DNA from: Streptomyces sp. NRRL F-5135
GTDB taxonomy: Bacteria; Actinomycetota; Actinomycetes; Streptomycetales; Streptomycetaceae
DNA: 64,000 nt
Assembly: GCF_000719775.1 (NCBI RefSeq)
Contig: NZ_JOHR01000025.1
Location: forward strand, 49,785 to 113,784
Direction: 5' to 3'
In this document: positions 1 through 8,577 of the stretch, in pieces
How the letters are laid out: each line of letters starts with the position of its first letter
Position numbering within the stretch: position 1 is the stretch's first letter
Program-made: the position numbers and the translations under genes
Notes under the pieces: generated by a model
The model's input: the letters and a program-made list of their open reading frames with translations, nothing else
Told to the model about the DNA's origin: nothing
Database searches by the model: none

Positions 1-667
1 CCTGCACGGCCTTCTTGGCCGGGGTGGTGCCCACGCCCTTCGGATCGATCGCGGTGACGTGGATGCCGTACGTCTTTCGCAGGCCGGGCGCGCAGTAGGG
101 CCGCCGTACGCATTCGTCGCCCGCGGCCAGCCGTACCGGCAGCCCCGAGCGGCCGAGGTCGCCGAGCGTCCTGAGCCGGTGCTCGCGCGCGTACGAGGCG
201 GCGACGGCGAAGGCGTTCTGGTCGACCGCCCGGCCCGGCGGGAGGACGGTCAGTCCGCGCGGGGCGGCCAGCGCGCGCAGGGCCCGCATCGTGGTGGCCA
301 GGTCCGGCGAGCCGACGGGCGCGGCGTCGGGGCCGTGGGTCCTGGCGTTCAGCCAATCGGCGAAAGTCGCCGCGTACTCGGGCACGACGTCGATCCGGCC
401 GCTCTCCAGAGCCGGCTCGTAGATCTCCCGGTTGGTGACGGACAGCAGGCGGGTGTGGTAGCCGGCCCGGTTCAGCAGGAGCGCGTACAGCTGGGCGAGG
501 ACATCGCTCTCGGTGAATCCGGCCGAGCCGATCGTCAGATGTCCGCTGTCGCCGGGTGACCCGGTGATCTCGCCCCGGTTCTCCAGGGACGGGCCCGTGG
601 CACAGGCGGCGCAGGCGAGCAGCAGGCACGCGACGACGGTACGGACCCGCGGTGGCCTCCCCCTCAC
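1..667 (-). CDS. Glycine betaine/choline-type ABC transporter substrate-binding lipoprotein, 3' part outside window
   Basis: Extracytoplasmic solute-binding protein of the OpuC/OsmX (ProX) family, which captures quaternary ammonium osmolytes for import. The first 222 codons are visible and the C-terminus is cut by the window edge. A GTG start at 667 begins MRGRPPRVRTVVACLLLAC, a short basic leader, hydrophobic stretch and lipobox, so it should be a membrane-anchored lipoprotein. The motifs TIGSAGFTESDVLAQLYA and GRIDVVPEYAATFADWLN are typical of the OpuAC-like domain. The GTG overlaps the stop of the upstream permease (GTGA), so translation is coupled. No ATPase gene is visible next to it. 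It may lie beyond the left edge. The substrate is inferred from family only. Confidence 0.85.
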   Translation of the reverse strand, partial: MRGRPPRVRTVVACLLLACAACATGPSLENRGEITGSPGDSGHLTIGSAGFTESDVLAQLYALLLNRAGYHTRLLSVTNREIYEPALESGRIDVVPEYAATFADWLNARTHGPDAAPVGSPDLATTMRALRALAAPRGLTVLPPGRAVDQNAFAVAASYAREHRLRTLGDLGRSGLPVRLAAGDECVRRPYCAPGLRKTYGIHVTAIDPKGVGTTPAKKAVQ

Positions 668-1365
668 CCCGGTCCTCCCCCGGCCCTCCGGCCGGCCGGG
701 CCCGGACCGGCCCGGCGCGGGGCGAGCCCCCGCGCAGCCTCGAAGACGCCCTCCACCAGCAGCGCGAACAGCGCGACGAGCACGGCCCCGGCGACCACCT
801 GAGCGGTGTCGGCGAGACGGAACCCCGCGGTGATGATCCGGCCGAGGCCGCCGCCCCCGACCAGGGCCGCGATGGTCGCGGTGGCCACCAGCTGGACGGC
901 TGCGATCCGTACGCCGGTGAGGATCAGCGGCAGGGCGAGCGGCACCTCGACCCGGACCACGATCTGACGTGCCGTCATACCCAGCCCGCGGGCGGCCTGG
1001 ACGACCTCGCGGTCGACACCTCGTATCCCGGCGTACGCGTTGGCGAGCACCGGGGGGATCGCGAACAGCACCAGCGCGACGACCGTGGGCCACTGGCCGT
1101 ACCCGCCGAGGGGGGTGAGCAGCAACAGGACGAGCACGGCGAACGTGGGGACGGCCCGGCCGGCGCCCGACACGGTCACCGCCAGCGCGCCTCCCCTGCC
1201 GAGATGGCCGAGGACGAGCGCGACGGGCAGCGCGAGAGCGCAGCTGAGGGCGAGGCAGACGGCGGTGAGGTGGAGGTGCTCGACGAGCCGGTGCCCGATG
1301 CCGTCCTCGCCCGCCCAGTGCGCCGCGGTGGTCAGCCAGGACCAGGCCGCGCCGAGCACGGTCAC
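664..1365 (-). CDS. ABC transporter permease, ProW/OpuCB-like (second permease)
   Basis: Inner-membrane channel subunit of the osmolyte importer, about 233 residues with about six hydrophobic segments. The binding-protein-dependent transport signature is visible as EVVQAARGLGMTARQIVVRV, followed by PLALPLILTGVRIAAVQLV. The C-terminal tail is rich in Gly, Pro and Arg. The GTG start at 1365 overlaps the stop of the upstream permease, and its own stop overlaps the GTG of the lipoprotein gene, so the three genes are one coupled operon. Longer open frames extend upstream in this frame, but they lie inside the first permease and have no family similarity. Confidence 0.85.
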   Translation of the reverse strand: MTVLGAAWSWLTTAAHWAGEDGIGHRLVEHLHLTAVCLALSCALALPVALVLGHLGRGGALAVTVSGAGRAVPTFAVLVLLLLTPLGGYGQWPTVVALVLFAIPPVLANAYAGIRGVDREVVQAARGLGMTARQIVVRVEVPLALPLILTGVRIAAVQLVATATIAALVGGGGLGRIITAGFRLADTAQVVAGAVLVALFALLVEGVFEAARGLAPRRAGPGPAGRRAGGGPG

Positions 1366-2042
1366 GGCGGCGCGCCCCGCGCCCAGGGCGTGAGCAGCCG
1401 CTGGAGCGCGAGCAGCAGCAGGTCGGCGACGACGGCGAGGAGGACGCAGAGCACGGTGGCGGTGAGCACCTGCGCCTTGAAGAAGGTGTTCATGCCGGCG
1501 TAGATGAGGTTCCCGAGTCCGCCGTAGCCGACGATCGCCCCCAGAGTGACGAGGGAGACCGCGGAGACCGCCGCGATCCGCAGCCCCGCCATGGCGGAGG
1601 GCAGCGCGAGCGGCAGTTCCACGGCGAGCAGCAGCCGGAGGGGGCCGTAGCCCATGCCCCGCGCGGCCTGCCGGATCTCCTCGGGCACGGCGCGCAGTCC
1701 GGCCAGGAGATTGCGTACGAGGAGAGTCAGGGAGTAGAGGACCAGCCCGGCGACCACGAGCGAGGCGGACAGCCCGTACACCGGCAGCAGCAGCGAGAAC
1801 ATGGCGAGCGAGGGGACGGTGTAGAGGACGGTCGTGAGCCCCAGCACGGGCCCGGCCAGTCCCCTCCAGCGGCGGGCGGCCAGTGCGAGGGGCAGGGCGA
1901 TGACGACGGCGAGGGCGAGGGCCGCCGAGGTGAGCTGGAGGTGCTGGAGCACGGCGTCGCGGAGGACGCCGCGGCGGCTGGTGAGATAGGCGCCACAGAT
2001 CCACTCGTTGCGCGCGAGGCAGTCGTCCGGGGGCGCGGTCAC
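1362..2042 (-). CDS. ABC transporter permease, ProW/OpuCB-like (first permease)
   Basis: First gene of the quaternary-amine importer operon, about 226 residues. Six hydrophobic segments and the EAA-loop sequence EEIRQAARGMGYGPLRLLLA are visible, then VELPLALPSAMAGLRIAAVS. The GTG at 2042 was chosen because the protein then begins just before the conserved part (CGAYLTSRRGVLRDAVLQHL). An upstream extension to 2249 is possible but would read into repeat-rich DNA of unusual composition. The operon starts here, divergent from the amino-acid permease at 2728, with no ATPase on this side. Confidence 0.82.
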   Translation of the reverse strand: MTAPPDDCLARNEWICGAYLTSRRGVLRDAVLQHLQLTSAALALAVVIALPLALAARRWRGLAGPVLGLTTVLYTVPSLAMFSLLLPVYGLSASLVVAGLVLYSLTLLVRNLLAGLRAVPEEIRQAARGMGYGPLRLLLAVELPLALPSAMAGLRIAAVSAVSLVTLGAIVGYGGLGNLIYAGMNTFFKAQVLTATVLCVLLAVVADLLLLALQRLLTPWARGAPP

Positions 2043-2727
2043 CCGTCCATTGCAGCCGCGTTTCCGGGCCGCCGCGCGCCGTACTGGCCCGTACGGGGGC
2101 GGTGCGGGGCCGGGCGGGGCGCCCGGCGCGATGACGGAACGCGGTGCCGCCGTGCCGGGGCCGCGTCCGGGACCGCACGCGCCGAGGGGCCGTGTGTGCC
2201 GGGGGCCGCGCGCGCCGGCCGGGGCAGGGCCGACCGGGCCGGGAACCAACCGGCGCGGGGCTCACCGACCCGGGGACCACTCCCCGAGCGTCGGCGGGAC
2301 CGGATCAGGGCCGAGTGGACCGGGGCCGGACGGGCCGGGACCGGACGCGCCGGGATGGACCCGACCAGGGCGGACGGTACGGGACGGACCCGACCAGGGT
2401 GGACCCGACCAGCGCCGGGTGGACGGACCGAGCCGGGGCTGGGGACCGGGGCGGACCGAGCCGGGGCAGGGCGGACCGGCGGTCCGGGGCCGAGCCCGGC
2501 CGGTCCGGGGCCGCGTGGGCTCCGCCCATCGGACCCGGGCCCACCCAGCCGGTGGCCTGCTCGACCGGCCGGGCCCGGGAGGGGCCCCGTGGGCCTCGGG
2601 CCGGGCTGCCACGGCCCCACGGGCCCCGGCGCCGCAGGACAGGGCCGTCTTGCCCGGCAGGGCAGCCCCCGGGGACACTGAGGCGTTCATCCACACCTCG
2701 CGACCCAGGAAAGCAGCCTGCCCCCTC
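2043..2727. repeat. Repeat-rich intergenic region between divergent transporters
   Basis: A 685-bp gap without a convincing gene. From about 2290 to 2530 it is built from short degenerate units of the type GGACCGGGCCGG, including GGACCCGACCAG about 2356, 2385 and 2401 and GGACCGAGCCGGGG about 2425 and 2454. Open frames cross it in several phases on both strands, giving only low-complexity Gly/Pro/Arg/Asp proteins, which argues against coding. It must also contain the promoters of both divergent operons. Confidence 0.6.
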
Positions 2728-4149
2728 ATGCATGACCAGATTCCGTCCGACACATCAGCCAAGGCCGCCCCTGGAAGGGGGACGGCCGAGGAGCCACTGG
2801 CCGCCGGGCTCAAACAGCGCCATCTGACCATGCTCGGACTCGGCGGTGTCATCGGGGCCGGGCTCTTCGTCGGGTCCGGGGCCGGGATCGCGCTGGCCGG
2901 GCCGGGGATCGTCGTCTCGTATCTGATCGCGGGCGTGATCGCGATGTGCGTGATGCGCATGCTGGGCGAGATGTCGGCCGCGATGCCGGCGTCGGGGTCG
3001 TTCTCGGTGCACGCGGAGCGGGCGCTCGGCCGGTGGGCCGGGTTCAGCGTGGGCTGGCTGTACTGGTTCCTGCTGGTCGTCGTACTCGCCGTGGAGGCGA
3101 CGGGCGCGGCGCAGATCGCCCATGGCTGGGTCCCGGCCGTTCCGCAGTGGGCGTGGGTACTGGGCTTCATGGTGCTGTTCACCGGGTCGAACCTGGCGGC
3201 CGTGCGGAACTTCGGCGAGTTCGAGTTCTGGTTCGCCGCGCTGAAGGTGTTCGCGATCGTCGCGTTCCTGGCCCTCGGGCTGCTCGCGATCTTCGGGGTG
3301 CTGCCCGACACCGAACCGGTCGGCCTCGCCAACCTCACGGATCACGGTGGCTTCCTGCCCGGCGGCTGGCAGGGCGTCGTCTCCGGCGTCCTCGCCGTGA
3401 TCTTCGCCTTCGGAGGACTGGAGGTCGTCACGATCGCGGCGGCCGAGTCCGACGACCCGGTGCGCTCGGTGGCCCGGGCGGTGCGCAGCTCGGTCCTGCG
3501 GATCCTGTTCTTCTACGTCGGCTCGATGCTGGTGATCGTGACCGCCCTGCCCTGGACGGCACAGAAGGCGGGGCTGAGCCCGTACGTCACCGTCCTCGAC
3601 AGGATCGGTGTGCCCTCCGCGGGGCAGATCATGAACATCGTGGTGTTCGTGGCGCTGCTGTCGGCGCTGAACGCCAACCTCTACGGATCGTCCCGCATGA
3701 TCTTCTCGCTGGCCGAGCGCGGCGAGGCGCCGGCGTTCCTGCTGAAGGTGAGCGTGAGCGGGGTGCCCCGGCAGGCGGTCCTCGCGTCCGTGGCCTTCGG
3801 CTTCGTCTCCGTCCTGCTCAACCTGAAGTGGCCGGACTCGGTCTTCCTCTACATGCTCAACGCGGTGGGGGCGGTGCTGCTGTTCGTGTGGGCCCTGATC
3901 GCGGTCTCCCAGCTGCGTCTGAGGCGGCGGATCGAACGGGAGGCCCCGGAGCGGCTGGTCCTCCGGATGTGGTTCTTCCCGGGACTGACCTGGCTGACTC
4001 TCGCCGCGATGGCCGTCGTCTTCGTCCTGATGCTGACCGACGACACGGCACGCCCGCAGCTGCTGTGGTCCCTCGGCGCGTCGGCACTCGTGCTGGCGGT
4101 GGCCGGAGTCCGGGAGCTGCGCGCGCGGCAGAGCCCTGTCAACTCGTAG
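2728..4149 (+). CDS. Amino-acid permease, APC superfamily (GabP/AroP type)
   Basis: Proton-coupled amino-acid importer in the cytoplasmic membrane, 473 residues with about twelve hydrophobic segments. The N-terminus has the family signature LKQRHLTMLGLGGVIGAGLF, in which the unwound first helix (GVIGAGLFVGSG) binds the substrate backbone. RMLGEMSAAMPASGSFSVHA and the E-F-W stretch NFGEFEFWFAALKVFAI are also typical of the amino-acid transporter family. The ATG at 2728 gives the normal length. A frame stays open upstream but only through repeat DNA. The closest functional class by motif is GABA/aromatic/basic amino-acid permeases; the exact substrate cannot be read from sequence. Confidence 0.9.
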   Translation: MHDQIPSDTSAKAAPGRGTAEEPLAAGLKQRHLTMLGLGGVIGAGLFVGSGAGIALAGPGIVVSYLIAGVIAMCVMRMLGEMSAAMPASGSFSVHAERALGRWAGFSVGWLYWFLLVVVLAVEATGAAQIAHGWVPAVPQWAWVLGFMVLFTGSNLAAVRNFGEFEFWFAALKVFAIVAFLALGLLAIFGVLPDTEPVGLANLTDHGGFLPGGWQGVVSGVLAVIFAFGGLEVVTIAAAESDDPVRSVARAVRSSVLRILFFYVGSMLVIVTALPWTAQKAGLSPYVTVLDRIGVPSAGQIMNIVVFVALLSALNANLYGSSRMIFSLAERGEAPAFLLKVSVSGVPRQAVLASVAFGFVSVLLNLKWPDSVFLYMLNAVGAVLLFVWALIAVSQLRLRRRIEREAPERLVLRMWFFPGLTWLTLAAMAVVFVLMLTDDTARPQLLWSLGASALVLAVAGVRELRARQSPVNS

Positions 4150-4273
4150 GCGGCGGGGCCGAATCGGCGGCTTCCCATGCCGTACCGCATACTTGTCGCC
4201 AGATCACGCGCGGCCGGACGCGGAGCCCGGTGCCGCCCGCGTCGGCAAGGGAAACACCAGCTGGAGGCCTGAC

Positions 4274-5077
4274 ATGGCGAGCGACGGAAACGGTTCGAAC
4301 CGGATCGACACCAGCAGGCCGCACCCGGCCCGGATGTACGACTACTACCTGGGCGGCAAGGACAGCTACCTGGTCGACCGGGAGGCGGCGGAACAGGTCG
4401 TGTCCCTCTACCCGGGCATCAAGGAAGGCGCCTGGCTCAACCGGGCGTTCATGCACCGTGCGGCCCGCAGGCTGGCCGGCCTGGGGGTGCGGCAGTTCCT
4501 CGACATAGGAACCGGTATCCCGACCCAGCCCAACCTCCATCAGACCGTGCAGCGGGTCGCGCCCGCCGCACGGGTCATGTACACGGATTACGACCCGATC
4601 GTCCTGCGGCACGCCGAGGCTCTGCTGCGGGGCACGCCCGAAGGCCGTATCGAGTACGTCGAGGCCGATGTCCGCGAGCCCGCGAAGATCCTGGCCGCCG
4701 CCCGGGAGTTCTTCGACTTCGAGCAGCCCGTCGCGCTGTCCCTGGTGGCCCTGCTGCACTTCGTCTCCGACGAGTACGACCCCATCGGGATCGTCAACGA
4801 ACTCCTCACGCCCATGGCCCCCGGCAGCTACGTCGTGCTCTCCCATGTCACCGGGGACTTCGAACCGGAGATCTGGGCCCGCATCGTGGATATCTACCGC
4901 AACGCCGGAACCCCGGCGCAGGTGCGCTCGCGCGAGGAGTTCCTGCGCTTCTTCGACGGCCTGGAACTGCTCGAACCGGGCGTCACGGTCGGCCCGCTGT
5001 GGCACCCGGAGCCCGGCTCGGTCAAGAGCGGTGACGAGAAACTGCCGTTGTACGTGGGCGTGGCCCGTAAGAACTGA
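4274..5077 (+). CDS. SAM-dependent methyltransferase, SAV2177 family (DUF574)
   Basis: 267-residue protein of the actinomycete SAV2177-type methyltransferase family. Visible hallmarks are PHPARMYDYYLGGKDSYLVD near the N-terminus, RQFLDIGTGIPTQPNLH (SAM-binding loop) around residues 75-90, the acidic end of a strand in YTDYDPIVLRHA, and VALLHFVSDEYDP. The ATG at 4274 has GGAGG at ideal spacing. These proteins are abundant in Streptomyces, often near regulatory ATPases. Their substrates are unknown. A paralogue lies at 19893-20714 on the other strand. Confidence 0.9.
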   Translation: MASDGNGSNRIDTSRPHPARMYDYYLGGKDSYLVDREAAEQVVSLYPGIKEGAWLNRAFMHRAARRLAGLGVRQFLDIGTGIPTQPNLHQTVQRVAPAARVMYTDYDPIVLRHAEALLRGTPEGRIEYVEADVREPAKILAAAREFFDFEQPVALSLVALLHFVSDEYDPIGIVNELLTPMAPGSYVVLSHVTGDFEPEIWARIVDIYRNAGTPAQVRSREEFLRFFDGLELLEPGVTVGPLWHPEPGSVKSGDEKLPLYVGVARKN

Positions 5078-5191
5078 GCGGCGGACGCGCTCCACCCGCC
5101 GCGTCTCATCCGCCGCGCACCGCCCGCCGCGTGCCGTTCGCCGTACCCACCCGGCGGCGACGGCACAGCTTCATCGGCCATACTGCCTGTC

Positions 5192-5776
5192 GTGGAGCAG
5201 AGCATAGGTCCTATCACCCCGCCCCTGCACAGCGCCGGGACCGATCCCGCGTACATCCCCGGCCTCACCGCACCGCGCCCCGCCGCGGTGCCGGAACCGG
5301 ACCCCGAACAGGAGGTGGCCGAGCGGCGGCCCGACGACAGCGACACACACGAGGCTCAACGGGAAGAGCCCGCCCAGCAGGATCCCGGCGCCGAGGAGCG
5401 GTCCGGCGGCGCGGACGGCCCCGGACAGGAGCCCGGGGAGCCCGAGCCGGACGGGAAGAAGTCCCGCGGCGAGGAATCCGGCGCGGAAGAGGGCACCGGG
5501 CCCGCCTTCGAGGTCTCCGACCGGCGCGCCGCGATCATCGCGGACCGGACCGGCGTCACCTTCCGGCTGGACGGCGAGGAGGCCGAGTTCGGCTGGGACG
5601 AGATCGGCGCGGTCGAGGTCGACACGCCCAGATTCGGGCGCCGGTTCGCCGTCACGGTCTACACCGGGCCCCGCCGGTGGTACGAGGCCGATGTCGAGGC
5701 ACCGGCCAGGCGTCTGCTCAAGGAATGGACGGCGGACCTGGACGCGGTTCTCGACGCCTACTTCGAGGACGACTGA
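5192..5776 (+). CDS. Hypothetical protein with acidic linker and conserved C-terminal domain
   Basis: 194 residues, function not recognised. Residues 1-105 are Pro/Glu/Asp-rich and probably disordered. From FEVSDRRAAIIADRTGVTFR to the end there is a compact domain of about 90 residues with alternating beta-strand pattern, followed by WTADLDAVLDAYFEDD. The GTG at 5192 is preceded by CATACT seven bases upstream and by no ribosome-binding site, so it may be a leaderless transcript. No signal peptide or membrane segment is seen, so it is probably cytoplasmic. Confidence 0.65.
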   Translation: MEQSIGPITPPLHSAGTDPAYIPGLTAPRPAAVPEPDPEQEVAERRPDDSDTHEAQREEPAQQDPGAEERSGGADGPGQEPGEPEPDGKKSRGEESGAEEGTGPAFEVSDRRAAIIADRTGVTFRLDGEEAEFGWDEIGAVEVDTPRFGRRFAVTVYTGPRRWYEADVEAPARRLLKEWTADLDAVLDAYFEDD

Positions 5777-5860
5777 GAGGACGGCGAACGGGACGACGGA
5801 CGGGGCGACGACCAGTCCGCCGATCAGGACACGAGTCAGGACGGCGCGCCGAGCGCCGGC

Positions 5861-5904
5861 CGGAAGAGCGACCGGAAGAGCGACCGGAAGAGCGACCGGA
5901 AGGA
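5861..5904. repeat. 12-bp tandem repeat, about 3.5 copies
   Basis: CGGAAGAGCGAC is repeated head to tail at 5861, 5873 and 5885, with a partial fourth copy. It follows the stop of the hypothetical gene by about 85 bases and is noncoding. Confidence 0.85.
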
Positions 5905-6095
5905 CGAGACCTCGTAGGACGGGGCCCCGTCAGGGGATTCGGCGTCGAACCGGTCCGTGTGACGGGGCTTCGCAGGAGGGAGCCCACAGGCCCTTGCCCG
6001 AACGTCCGCGCCGGTTCCCGGTTCCTGCGCCACGGCCCGGACCACGCGCGTCAGGCCGTCGGTGGTCCCGGTGGCGGCCCGTCGGCCCGGCACAC

Positions 6096-6137
6096 GTCGG
6101 CCCGGCACACCGCTCCGCTTCGGTGTGCCGGGCCGAC
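6096..6137. terminator. Bidirectional hairpin terminator between convergent genes
   Basis: Perfect 17-bp arms (GTCGGCCCGGCACACCG and its complement) separated by an 8-base loop CTCCGCTT. The left arm is also duplicated directly upstream (6081-6095). It lies between the ends of the genes at 5776 (plus) and 6143 (minus), so it can serve both. Confidence 0.85.
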
Positions 6138-6142
6138 GGCCA

Positions 6143-6946
6143 TCAGGCCCTGTCCGAGGCGGCCTTGTCCGTGGAGGAAGGAGCCGCCGGATCAATCGTC
6201 GGCCTCCGGTGGGCCGTCGCGCGTGCCGCGCGCCGCAGCCCGGCCCGGCGCAGGGCCAGGCCCACGCCGACGAGGCCCCGTACCGGCCAGGCGGGCCGCC
6301 GGGCGGCGAAGGCCGCGCGCAGCCGGTCGTCCAGCAGCGCGTTCGAGGCCATCCGCACCACGGGTGCCAGCGCGCCGGGGAACCGGTCGGTCAGCAGTGC
6401 CTGTGTCGCGCCGTACAGCCGCTGTCCGTCCTCGGTGCGGGCGAAGACGCGTTCTTCGTAGTCGTCCATCCACCGGGCGAAGTCCGCGTACGAACCGGGC
6501 ACCCCCGTCAGTTCCATCCGTTCGGCCAGTCCGGCGTAGAAACGGTGGGCCGCGTCCTTCTCCTCCTCGGTGGTGCGGCGCCAGCTGTGGCCGTCGATCC
6601 ACCGCAGTGGGGCGACGCAGAACGCCGCGAGGACGTAGACGAACTCCTCCTGACCCACCGGGAGCCGCGCGTGCAGCCGGTTCAGCGCGTCGATCGCGGC
6701 GCGGCCCCGCAGTGTGTCCAGGCCGTGCTCGATCAGGGTGTACATCAGCTCGCCGGTGGCCTTGGCCCGCACCCGGGGCCGGGAGACCATCTTGCCGGTG
6801 CCCGTCAGCACGGCGGCGATGGACGGTACGGCGAAGGTGCGGTAGAAGCCCAGGTTCAGTCCGAGCCGGAGGTCGTCGGCGAAGTCGACCAGTGCCATGT
6901 GCCGGTAGACGGCGTGCGCCCGGCGCTCGTCCTCGTCGGTCCTCAT
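6143..6946 (-). CDS. Oxygenase MpaB/latex-clearing-type protein (DUF2236)
   Basis: 267-residue DUF2236 protein. The family includes heme-dependent or heme-like oxygenases such as latex-clearing protein and MpaB. Visible features are FADDLRLGLNLGFYRTFAVP, the stretch KMVSRPRVRAKATGELMYTL with conserved basic and Tyr residues, and VLAAFCVAPLRWIDGHSWRR. The ATG at 6946 has GGAGAGG twelve bases upstream; upstream in-frame GTG/ATG codons up to 7060 are less likely. No partner gene is evident. A 10-bp palindrome AGTGATCACT sits at 7149-7158, about 200 bases upstream. Substrate unknown. Confidence 0.75.
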   Translation of the reverse strand: MRTDEDERRAHAVYRHMALVDFADDLRLGLNLGFYRTFAVPSIAAVLTGTGKMVSRPRVRAKATGELMYTLIEHGLDTLRGRAAIDALNRLHARLPVGQEEFVYVLAAFCVAPLRWIDGHSWRRTTEEEKDAAHRFYAGLAERMELTGVPGSYADFARWMDDYEERVFARTEDGQRLYGATQALLTDRFPGALAPVVRMASNALLDDRLRAAFAARRPAWPVRGLVGVGLALRRAGLRRAARATAHRRPTIDPAAPSSTDKAASDRA

Positions 6947-7192
6947 GCGCTCGACGGTCCTCTCCCCTACGACTGCCGGCCGCCGACGAGCCGTCACCGG
7001 ACGGCGGCGACCACCAGCATATCCGTGGGGCCGGAGCGTCGGACGCGGCCCTCGGGGCACTCCGGGAACCCCGTCTTCGCCCGCGCCCCGCCCCCGGGCA
7101 GCACATGCGTCGACCCTACCGAACGCCTTTCCCCGGCATCTCGGAACAAGTGATCACTCAATGACCAGATTGACACCTTGACCCTTCCTTGA

Positions 7193-7662
7193 CTCGAGAA
7201 CAGACTCGCGGGAGGCGCTCACGAGTCGGCCGGCCCGCCGCAGGACCAGGTCCGCGTCGCGTTCGACGCCCGGGTCACGGCGCACGCCCCGACGGCGCGG
7301 ATGGCGGCGCGCTCCCGGCGGCCGAACGGGTCGGTGACCTTCTCCGGATACGAACTCGGCGTCACCCGGCAGGAGTTGGCTCCCCTCGGCAGTGACGACA
7401 ATCCGTACCTGAACGTGGGCGACCTGGCCGGGTCCGCCGACACGGCCTCCCTGAGCCGGGGCGAGCCGCTGCCGCTGCCGCGGGTCGAAATTCGACCGCC
7501 GGGGGCGGCGCGTGCGGCTCATCGGAGAGCCCGATCCGCCGGTGGGACGGCGCGGCGCGCGTCGTGGAGGGCCGGTGGCTGCCGCTGGAGGACGGTGTCC
7601 TCGTGTACTCCGAGCCGGCCGTCCCCGGAGGCGAACGGCACGGACAGCGGCCCGCGAACTGA
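7193..7662 (+). pseudogene. Degenerate gene fragment spread over three frames
   Basis: Protein-like sequence runs from 7193 in one frame (DQVRVAFDARVTAHAPTAR, then FSGYELGVTRQELAPLGSDD and NPYLNVGDLAGSADT). It jumps near 7509 to a second frame (VRLIGEPDPPVGRRGA) and near 7558 to a third (VVEGRWLPLEDGVLVYSEPA) that ends at TGA 7660-7662. Consecutive segments read as one beta-rich domain if two small indels are corrected. There is no start codon upstream of the first segment, which follows an in-frame stop. The family is not recognised. Sequencing error instead of true decay is possible, but the missing 5' end favours a relic. Confidence 0.45.
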
Positions 7663-7695
7663 CACAGCACCGTACGCTCGGAAGGAGCCACCACG

Positions 7696-8577
7696 ATGGC
7701 AACGCCCCTGACCGCCGACAAACTGCTCAAAGCCCTGCGCGACGAGGGGCTCAGGGTCGTCGAGCACCGAAGCTGGCGCACCCACAACCGCAACCACAAG
7801 GGTGCGTGGGGGCCGGTGAACGGTGTGATGATCCATCACACCGTGTCCTCGGGCACCCGGAGTTCGGTGGAACTCTGCTACAACGGCCATTCCACTCTGC
7901 CGGGCCCGCTGTGCCACGGCGTGATCGTCAAGGACGGATCGGTCCATCTCGTCGGCAACGGACGGGCCAACCACGCCGGCCTCGGCGACGACGACGTCCT
8001 GCGCGCGGTGATCAACGAATCGGCGCTGCCGGCGGACAACGAGGCCAACACCGACGGCAATCGCCACTTCTACGGTTTCGAGTGCGTCAACCTGGGCGAC
8101 GGCAAGGACCCGTGGCCGGCCGCCCAGCTGCTGGCGATCGAGAAGGCCGCCGCGGCGGTCTGCCGCGCACACGGCTGGACCCAGCGCTCGGTGATCGGTC
8201 ACAAGGAATGGCAGCCCGGGAAGATCGATCCGCGTGGCTTCACCATGGACTCGATGCGCGCCAGAATCGCGGGGCGCCTCGGTCGCAGGCCGGACGGCCC
8301 GCCGCCGGCCGGGCCGAAGCCCCCGGCGCGGTACGAGCCGTTCCCGGGAGCCGCGTTCTTCGCAACCGGCCGGCGCAGTGCCGTCATCACGGCGATGGGC
8401 AAGCGGCTGGTCGCCGAGGGCTGCGGCCGCTACCAGGTCGGTCCCGGCCCGGAGTGGACGGAGGCCGACCGTACGTCGTACGCCGCGTGGCAGCGCAAGC
8501 TCGGCTACTCGGGAGGCGACGCGGACGGGATTCCGGGCAAGGCGAGTTGGGAGAAGCTGAAGGTGCCGAACGTGTGA
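7696..8577 (+). CDS. N-acetylmuramoyl-L-alanine amidase (Amidase_2/PGRP), endolysin-like
   Basis: 293-residue zinc amidase that cleaves the bond between muramic acid and the peptidoglycan stem peptide. The catalytic domain spans about residues 20-190: VMIHHTVSSG carries the first zinc histidine (His47/48), LVGNGRANHAGLGDDDV is typical of phage-type amidases, and VIGHKEWQPGKIDPRG carries the second histidine and the catalytic Lys. After a Pro-rich linker the C-terminal 80 residues (FFATGRRSAVITAMGKRLVA to the end) resemble the peptidoglycan-binding tail of actinophage endolysins. An ATG at 7696 has AAGGAG at good spacing. There is no signal peptide, unusual for a housekeeping cell-wall enzyme. 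Confidence 0.88.
   Translation: MATPLTADKLLKALRDEGLRVVEHRSWRTHNRNHKGAWGPVNGVMIHHTVSSGTRSSVELCYNGHSTLPGPLCHGVIVKDGSVHLVGNGRANHAGLGDDDVLRAVINESALPADNEANTDGNRHFYGFECVNLGDGKDPWPAAQLLAIEKAAAAVCRAHGWTQRSVIGHKEWQPGKIDPRGFTMDSMRARIAGRLGRRPDGPPPAGPKPPARYEPFPGAAFFATGRRSAVITAMGKRLVAEGCGRYQVGPGPEWTEADRTSYAAWQRKLGYSGGDADGIPGKASWEKLKVPNV

Larger units (their letters stand above)
5777..6142. other. Intergenic region with 12-bp tandem repeat and convergent terminator
   Basis: The gap between convergent genes. It contains the CGGAAGAGCGAC tandem repeat (5861-5904) and a strong hairpin (6096-6137). Nothing else gene-like is seen. Confidence 0.5.

Noticed and set aside
2008..2727. N-terminal extension of the amino-acid permease by about 240 residues
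   Set aside because: The frame is open but encodes only Gly/Pro/Arg repeats from the intergenic repeat block. Family members begin near the ATG at 2728.
4281..4310. tRNA-like GGTTCGAACC stretch
   Set aside because: It lies in the coding sequence of the methyltransferase and no cloverleaf surrounds it.
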